The notes under the pieces are model-generated. The model ran no database searches, was not told the origin of the DNA, and saw only the letters and a program-made list of their open reading frames with translations. A DNA stretch of 64,000 bases from Pycnopodia helianthoides (taxonomy: Eukaryota; Echinodermata; Asteroidea; Forcipulatida; Asteriidae), in NCBI GenBank assembly GCA_032158295.1, contig CM063254.1, positions 7,358,614-7,422,613 on the forward strand, in the 5' to 3' direction. Both the position numbers and the translations under genes were made by a program. Numbering within the stretch: position 1 is the first letter of the stretch; each line of letters begins with the position of its first letter. This document shows positions 58,901-64,000 of the stretch, piece by piece.

Positions 58901-61082
58901 GAGTTTTGAAAGTTATTCTCACTATAGAAGTACAAAAAATACATGTAACTTTCCCCAATTTTTGTAGTTTTATTGAAATTATTTGCCCCAAAGGATCGGC
59001 AAGCAATGTTTACCATGATTATTGATGAAATAGATCTAATGTTTTAGATTTCCTTATCTTTTTAGAGTCTGAGAACTACTCTGCTACAAGTGCTAGTAAA
59101 CATGAGATCATTAAAGGAACATTACAGAATTGGTATATTTGTAAAATATACTTTTGATCACAGATTTACATAAAACTTACACGGTCTAATGATGATGATA
59201 GTAGAAAACATCCCTTGAAATATTTCTGTCTGAAATGCCATATTTGATGAGAAATTAATAAACTAATTTTCCGATTGGAGTTTATCGCTCAGTGAGCGTT
59301 TTTTTTATTTGTTGAATCTATAGGGCCTACAATTTCATGCAAATGTGTAATCGGTTTTTCACTATTTTCTCATGACCCACACGGCAGATCGATCTCAAAC
59401 TTCTACAGGTTTGTCAGTTTATGTATATGGTGGATTACATAAAGTGCTTACACAGCCAGCAGCTGTTTTGTTAGCAAAAACCAATTATGTAATGTTCCTT
59501 TAACTCTTTTTTGTGTGCATTTATACAACAGGTTGGTGAACAGTGTTCAACAGCTAATTCTATTATCAACAAATGTTTATAATAATTTACTGAGGCTGAC
59601 CAGTATCTTTCCAAAACGGGAGACCGGGAATTGGAAATTCTCAAATCATGCCAAACATTTCACTCAAAAAGATTGAAAACATGTCAAAAGATTACCCATA
59701 TAATAAATCATGGAGAACAAAGACCTTTCCATTTATAAAAATGGGCATTTTGATTCAGAACCAGAAACAGGTAGGGAATCTAAGTTGCTTCAATTCTGAA
59801 AATACTCACAAGGTTTTAAGGCCATTGGTCTTTAAATTGAATATACACGCACAAGTTGGTCGGAGTATGAGTTGGTCAGAGTACGAGTTGGTCAGAGGTG
59901 AGTTTGTCCGAGTACAAGTTGGTAGAAGTACAAATGGGTTGACACAGATTCTTAACAAGTAGGAGTCGAGACAAATTCTTATTAGTACCCAAGCTTGCAT
60001 CCCCGGGTACCCAATTATTAATTGTGTTTACAAATAAAATTTTTAAAACCTGTATTAAAAAGCTAATTCCTTGATCCATCCTGCTCTAAGTACCAGGTAG
60101 TAGTACGTAGTATTACTAACGTACTAGAACTGAAGTACCCAAGCTAGACTGACACACTGAATGAACAGCCACTTCACTCCACCCATTTCATATTATTTTA
60201 TGGATTTCTTGTGTATTATGATTGTATTTTGCCATGTCTCTCCCCAGCTGTTTTTTATCCGAATATTAATAAATTCAAATCAAATCAATTCATGTCCTAT
60301 GTAGTACTTTAGTACTAGTAGTAGTAGTACTAGTACCCTTGCATAGGACTAGGAGTAAGACGAGGTAGGAGCATCTGGGATTACCCATGCCCAACCAACC
60401 TGTGTTTACATGATGACATCTGGGGTTTCCCTGACAAGTTACGGCTCATTCTAAAGTTTGTGTACGCTGTGACTCATCAGGACCCAATTTCATGGCTCTG
60501 CTTACCGCGGATTTCTGCGCTTACGTATCATAGAATTGTGTGTTACAAGGGCTCCGTAAGCGCAGAATTCCGCGGTAAGCAGAGCCATGAAATTGGGCCC
60601 AGGTGACAGCCGAATTCTGGGATAAGTCGGCAATGATCAGGGTGTAAACTAGCCCTGGTAGGACGTCAGTATCCGTTGCACTGCACGGTGTATGCAACGG
60701 AGGAGTCCACCCTGGGCTAGGTGTAAACAAAATATTCACAAAATTCTGCGGTTGTTTTCCTCTGCAAATATGTACTACCTTGTTGAACTGAAGAGTCCGA
60801 TGCACTCGATGACTCCATGTTGACTGCGTTCATATCGTTAGATGAGCTACGATCCAAATACGTAAAGCCTCTCCCCACAACGGTCCCGGCTGCCGAGCCC
60901 GCGGCAGCAGGACGGTGTACGTGTACGTTTCCACTGCCGCCATTTTCACTCTCCTGATGATCGCAAGCTGCTGCTGCTGCAGATCTGTACAACGGTACGG
61001 AATCTTGCTTTCTGCTGGCGTTGTAGATGAAAGATTGGGGTTCTCGCTTGATTACCGTCACACATGCGTCATTTGATGCCAT
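55550..61082 (-). CDS. Candidate piggyBac (PGBD-type) transposase gene with a spliced 5' exon
   Basis: Proposed joins: 61082-60779, 57452-56002, 55948-55550, about 717 residues. The 5' exon supplies the ATG and a Ser-rich, low-complexity N-terminus. The second exon holds an acidic start and the DDE transposase domain; the third holds a Cys-rich zinc-finger-like end and a basic tail (KRKKSRPR). The exon 1 to 2 join is phase 1 to phase 1 with CAAG|GTAGTA and a pyrimidine-rich AATCGAAG|GA acceptor. The transposase exon has no ATG for its first 50 codons, which supports a 5' exon. It may be a host fusion, like vertebrate PGBD genes, or a transposon that has its own intron. The third catalytic Asp is not evident, so DNA cleavage activity is doubtful. 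Confidence 0.6.
56002..57452 (-). CDS. piggyBac transposase domain exon (DDE_Tnp_1_7 type)
   Basis: Starts with an acidic segment (YLDDLFKYDEESDSEDESKE), then DFFHLFFPEDLY, FIGICITMAIHALPDPRDYW, MSVGRFDRIMHYF and NGWKLLVLQDANTGY, in which D352 is the probable first catalytic Asp. VYVDNLYISP (D401) is the probable second. TWWKRLVWLLIDICIDNAYV is the usual helix after the third. The expected GVDxxDQ is replaced by SKHMSMTNTLPR. An adjacent frame near 56230 reads V-D-D-Q, hinting at old compensating shifts. The open frame itself continues to a stop at 55933 if the next intron is not used. Confidence 0.85.
59115..59499 (+). mobile_element. TTAA-flanked MITE, family A copy 3
   Basis: TTAA at 59111-59114 and 59500-59503. 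The ends are AGGAACATTACAGAATTGGT and ACCAATTATGTAATGTTCCT. 385 bp, close to copies 1 and 2. It lies within the intron of the transposase-type gene. Confidence 0.9.
60478..60602. mobile_element. Small MITE, almost perfect palindrome
   Basis: CAGGACCCAATTTCATGGCT with CTGCTTACCGCGG and an exact inverse at the right end finishing ATGAAATTGGGCCCAGG. The centre is about 30 nt. Confidence 0.88.
60779..61082 (-). CDS. 5' coding exon of the piggyBac-type gene
   Basis: ATG at 61082-61080 opens MASNDACVTVIKREPQSFIY and then Ala, Gly and Ser-rich sequence to SDSSVQQ, with donor CAAG|GTAGTA in phase 1. VIKREP fits the SUMO attachment consensus (hydrophobic-K-x-E). No domain is recognised. The GC-richer composition, short Ala runs and lack of decay look like a host first exon. 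The stop in the unspliced frame comes at 60717. Confidence 0.6.
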
Positions 61083-61322
61083 CGTTAATTAAACAAAGAC
61101 GGTTGGAACTGACCGTACATTACTCTGAACGTAAACAGTAATTTTAAGTATTCATGAACATGAAATTCCTCGTTAAAAAAAACAACAACACGGTTTCATC
61201 CGTCTTACACGCACGTACGATGAATAGATTCAACATACACGTATACACACGTCCGCACACGATCGGACGGACCAGCAGCACACAGTAAAACGTAACGACA
61301 CGCTGAGAGCATAACGAACACG

Positions 61323-61330
61323 TGACGTCA
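61323..61330 (-). promoter_or_regulatory. CRE-like site TGACGTCA upstream of the minus-strand 5' exon
   Basis: The perfect palindrome TGACGTCA lies about 240 bp upstream of the ATG at 61082, inside CACGTGACGTCAC (also an E-box CACGTG). It fits a CREB/ATF-type promoter. Direction and use are inferred. Confidence 0.4.
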
Positions 61331-61914
61331 CAAACTAGCACAAATCAACAACAACACGGAAATAGGGGTGGCCGTAATAATATTCGTGTATTAAATCACG
61401 GTTCCTTTTTCAATAAAATGGTGCCGGTTGAAAGACTTATATAACGATAAACTCTCGCGATCATCGTCGCAATTGTTGATCCAGGGATTACGTTTGCAAT
61501 GTACATACACGAGTCCAACAACGTATAAAGTCAGTCAAGTTGTCTGTAACCCTACGGAAACCAGTAGTCCTATAGGCCCAAGCCCAGTTAATCAGTACGT
61601 GATGCAGGTCCGATTATTTGCCGATTTGACCCGAACATTAATTAGATTAATTTTGTAATGGCTGTTTTCAGAGAAAAAACTTTTTATAAAATCGGCGAAA
61701 ATCATTCAACCATTCATTGGACGTTACAAAACGTCATCAACATGGACAGGCCCGTAACCAGGAATGATTTTTTTTTTGGGGGGGGGGGCAAATATTAATA
61801 TGCTTATGCTGTGAACTATATGGGAAATGTGAAACTCCCCAAAACTCCTGTTATTTCTGGTTTTCATTTTTATGAAGTAAATTTGTATGTGCCGTTGTGT
61901 CAATGCAGTTTTTA

Positions 61915-62065
61915 CTGTTTTTATTTAGTGTAAAATATTGTTCTTCTTCAACTTAATCTGTAATTCTGTAATTTTTAATAATTTGTTTTTACGGTGAGCA
62001 TGTTCGACAGAGCAAATTTCCAATTTATGGACAATAAATATTGAATTGAATTGAATTGAATACTG
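61915..62065 (+). mobile_element. Non-LTR retroelement 3' tail with (ATTGA)n
   Basis: GAGCATGTTCGACAGAGCAA, then TTATGGACAATAAATATTGA and four ATTGA units. This kind of ending is usual for RTE/CR1-like LINEs and their SINEs; the coding part is absent. Confidence 0.5.
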
Positions 62066-63845
62066 CCTTAAGGGTCATAGGTCATGTCAATCAGACCTGC
62101 CTGTCTGATCGAGGTTAGGACCTAAAAGGGGTTTCACATTTTCTTTTGCTACAAAAATAAACAAGTAATTAAGGAAAATATGTTTTGGGTCTATAGGTTG
62201 CAGATCTGTAGGCCATCGGAGGGTTGTTAACCGTATTATTTATGTTCCTTTGTAATGATACTTTCAGAAACTCGTTAGACAACCCAGACTTAATGTCAAG
62301 GCCTCAATGGAGGCAACCGGTGCTTTATTATGCTCAATATGACATCTTATTATTAAAACACCTACAACAACCTTTCATTTTCTCGTGGTTATAATATGAG
62401 TCCTATATACAAGCAGTCAATGTTTACATATTTACATCTTATTTACATAAAAGTTTGTTTTTAGATAGATACAATGCCTACTCTTTTGGTCCTTCAGCCG
62501 GGAGTTAAAGTATCTGCTCAATAGAGTACTTATTTTTAACAAAACTAGGCTATCTACAACGTCCATTAAAAAGTTATTCCCCGGCTAAATCTAGAACCTA
62601 CAAAACATACAAACAGTCACTGTTTACAAAACTCTACTGAACACTGTTTTGTAGTTTGTTTTTAGGTTCAAATCAAGCATTAACTTTGTACGACTACGGC
62701 CATTACAACGTTATCCGTACATACAAACAGTCCATATTCCCCAAAATATACTCACATATTGCAAAAACTTTAAAACGATTAAATCTTTATATAAAAATAA
62801 ATATATCATGTTGTAACATAAAATATAGCTGACAAATAGGATTTGTCATGCAATATCAACCTCCAAACCGAAATAAAAATTGAATTCACAAGTATTATAA
62901 ATGGCAAGGCTATACCGTAAAGCCAGGGGCGTATGGAGCGCCTATGCAATATATACTGAACATTATGTACAATAAAGCAATACATAATGACAATAGTCTT
63001 ATGTGTATATTAGTATAACATGAAAGCATGTAGGAAAATAGTGAAGCAAAAAGCTTTTAAAGCCCACTTTTCCCTATAGGACAGAAAAAGAAGGAAAAAA
63101 CCGATAGACAAGGGATAGTTTTACAGCTGAGAAACAATCAATTCACTTAATCGGATTATAATTGAGTATTTTACAAATAAAATTGCTAAAAGATCATTTT
63201 GAATTTTTTTGGGGAAACGTTACGACTGTTCCAGTTTGCCTCAATCCATATGAAGGCTATTCCAATAAAATATTAAGTTTAGACAATAATTATTTACATA
63301 ATAGTCACCATTTAGGTCCAATTCTCTTAGTACCATCTTCTGGTACTATGTTGCCGTGTACTGTAGTTATTAAACATCAATATTCCTCAACTTTGTTATC
63401 GGAGTCCAATCTAATCTGATCTGTTTTACTTAGTGCAATAAACCTTGACCGATATAACATGGTGCATTTTCTTTTAAATTTTGTACACGTATATTTAATG
63501 TTTCTGTACAACCTTGTTGCTCTTACCCTTTTTATACCACTGCAATACAATTTTTGCAAATTTAAATTCTTACTGTCCGTATAATATGCCTTATACTTTT
63601 ATTTATTCTCCTTGTTCACAGGGGAACTTTTTTACAATATAATATTTTTAATCTAATCTGAATCTAAAACCAAAAATTAACATCTATTAAATCTGAATCC
63701 AAGTATGGTAACACGGGAAAAGAATTTGATATTTCGCATTAAATACTATGATCCCTTCCCCCCTACTTCTTCGAATAAATAGTACGTTTTGCCGGATTAA
63801 GAATTCTTCATTTCGAAATTTCAAAGATCAATGGAGAGTTGTGCA

Positions 63846-63990
63846 ATGAAGTCATCACGCCGCCATTTCAACGGTAAAACGTTGGTGAAACAATGAAAAA
63901 CGCACATCAGATTGACCAAAGAGCATTTTCCTTCTGACCTCTGGCCGAGGATGTCCTACTCAAACGACGCCATGTGCATAAGGTATTTTG
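63846..63990. mobile_element. Second copy of the CCTTATGCA MITE
   Basis: GTCATCACGCCGCCATTTCA, TGAAACAATG, CTTCTGACCTCTGGCCGAGG and CGCCATGTGCATAAGGT match 44805-44964. The left end is altered. Confidence 0.6.
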
Positions 63991-64000
63991 GAAACTAGAT

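Larger units (their letters stand above)
57453..60778 (-). other. Proposed intron 1 of the piggyBac-type gene
   Basis: 3.3 kb without a supported gene. It contains a TTAA MITE (59115-59499), a small MITE (60478-60602), a possible retroelement tail (60190-60300) and a patch of ACTAGTAGTAGTAGTA-like simple sequence around 60310-60345. Confidence 0.5.
61400..64000. other. Right-hand flank without supported genes
   Basis: AT-rich DNA with a retroelement tail at about 61915-62065 (AATAAATATTGAATTGAATT repeats), three loosely related CAAACAGTC segments (62410-62740) and a MITE copy at 63846-63985. No credible coding exon was seen. Confidence 0.55.

Overview
The window reads as nuclear DNA of an invertebrate deuterostome. 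It is AT-rich and has short exons in long repeat-filled introns, tRNA-derived SINEs and many small inverted-repeat transposons. The repeat style and the spelling of the main protein suggest an echinoderm, possibly a sea star, but that assignment is inference. There are no bacterial-type operons or RNA operons.

Three host-type transcription units can be supported. (1) At the left edge (303-415, +) lies the last coding exon of a monocarboxylate-transporter-like (SLC16/MCT) gene. (2) From 7781 to 45680 (+) there is a complete FANCI gene, the Fanconi anaemia partner of FANCD2, in 32 coding exons predicting about 1,359 residues. The mono-ubiquitination lysine (K535 here, human K523) and the adjacent SQ phosphorylation cluster are conserved, and an E2F-type site lies about 300 bp upstream of the start. 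Two exons (20 and 30) each carry an apparent loss of one G, so the frame is broken as written; sequencing or assembly error is the first explanation to test. (3) On the minus strand, from 61082 down to 55550, an ATG-bearing 5' exon with a CRE-like site upstream splices in phase onto a long piggyBac (PGBD-type) transposase exon that has no nearby ATG of its own. A C-terminal Cys-rich segment follows in another frame. This is a candidate host-transposase fusion or intron-containing transposase gene.

The rest is mobile and repetitive DNA. It includes at least five TTAA-flanked MITEs about 330-390 bp long and an internally deleted piggyBac derivative nested in another MITE. There are also a MULE-like MITE with 9-bp target duplications, a 0.8-kb element with 30-bp inverted ends, several foldback elements, Penelope-like endonuclease remnants and a decayed DIRS-like tyrosine-recombinase element. 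SINEs are frequent, and there are several minisatellites.

The most unusual pattern is inside FANCI. At four places the DNA around a splice junction has been locally duplicated: the acceptors of exons 4, 11 and 25, and the donor of exon 20, which has become a 27-bp minisatellite of about 25 units. Each copy carries a splice-site-like sequence, so FANCI splicing fidelity in this animal deserves checking. A roughly 1.25-kb palindrome sits in the intron before exon 30.
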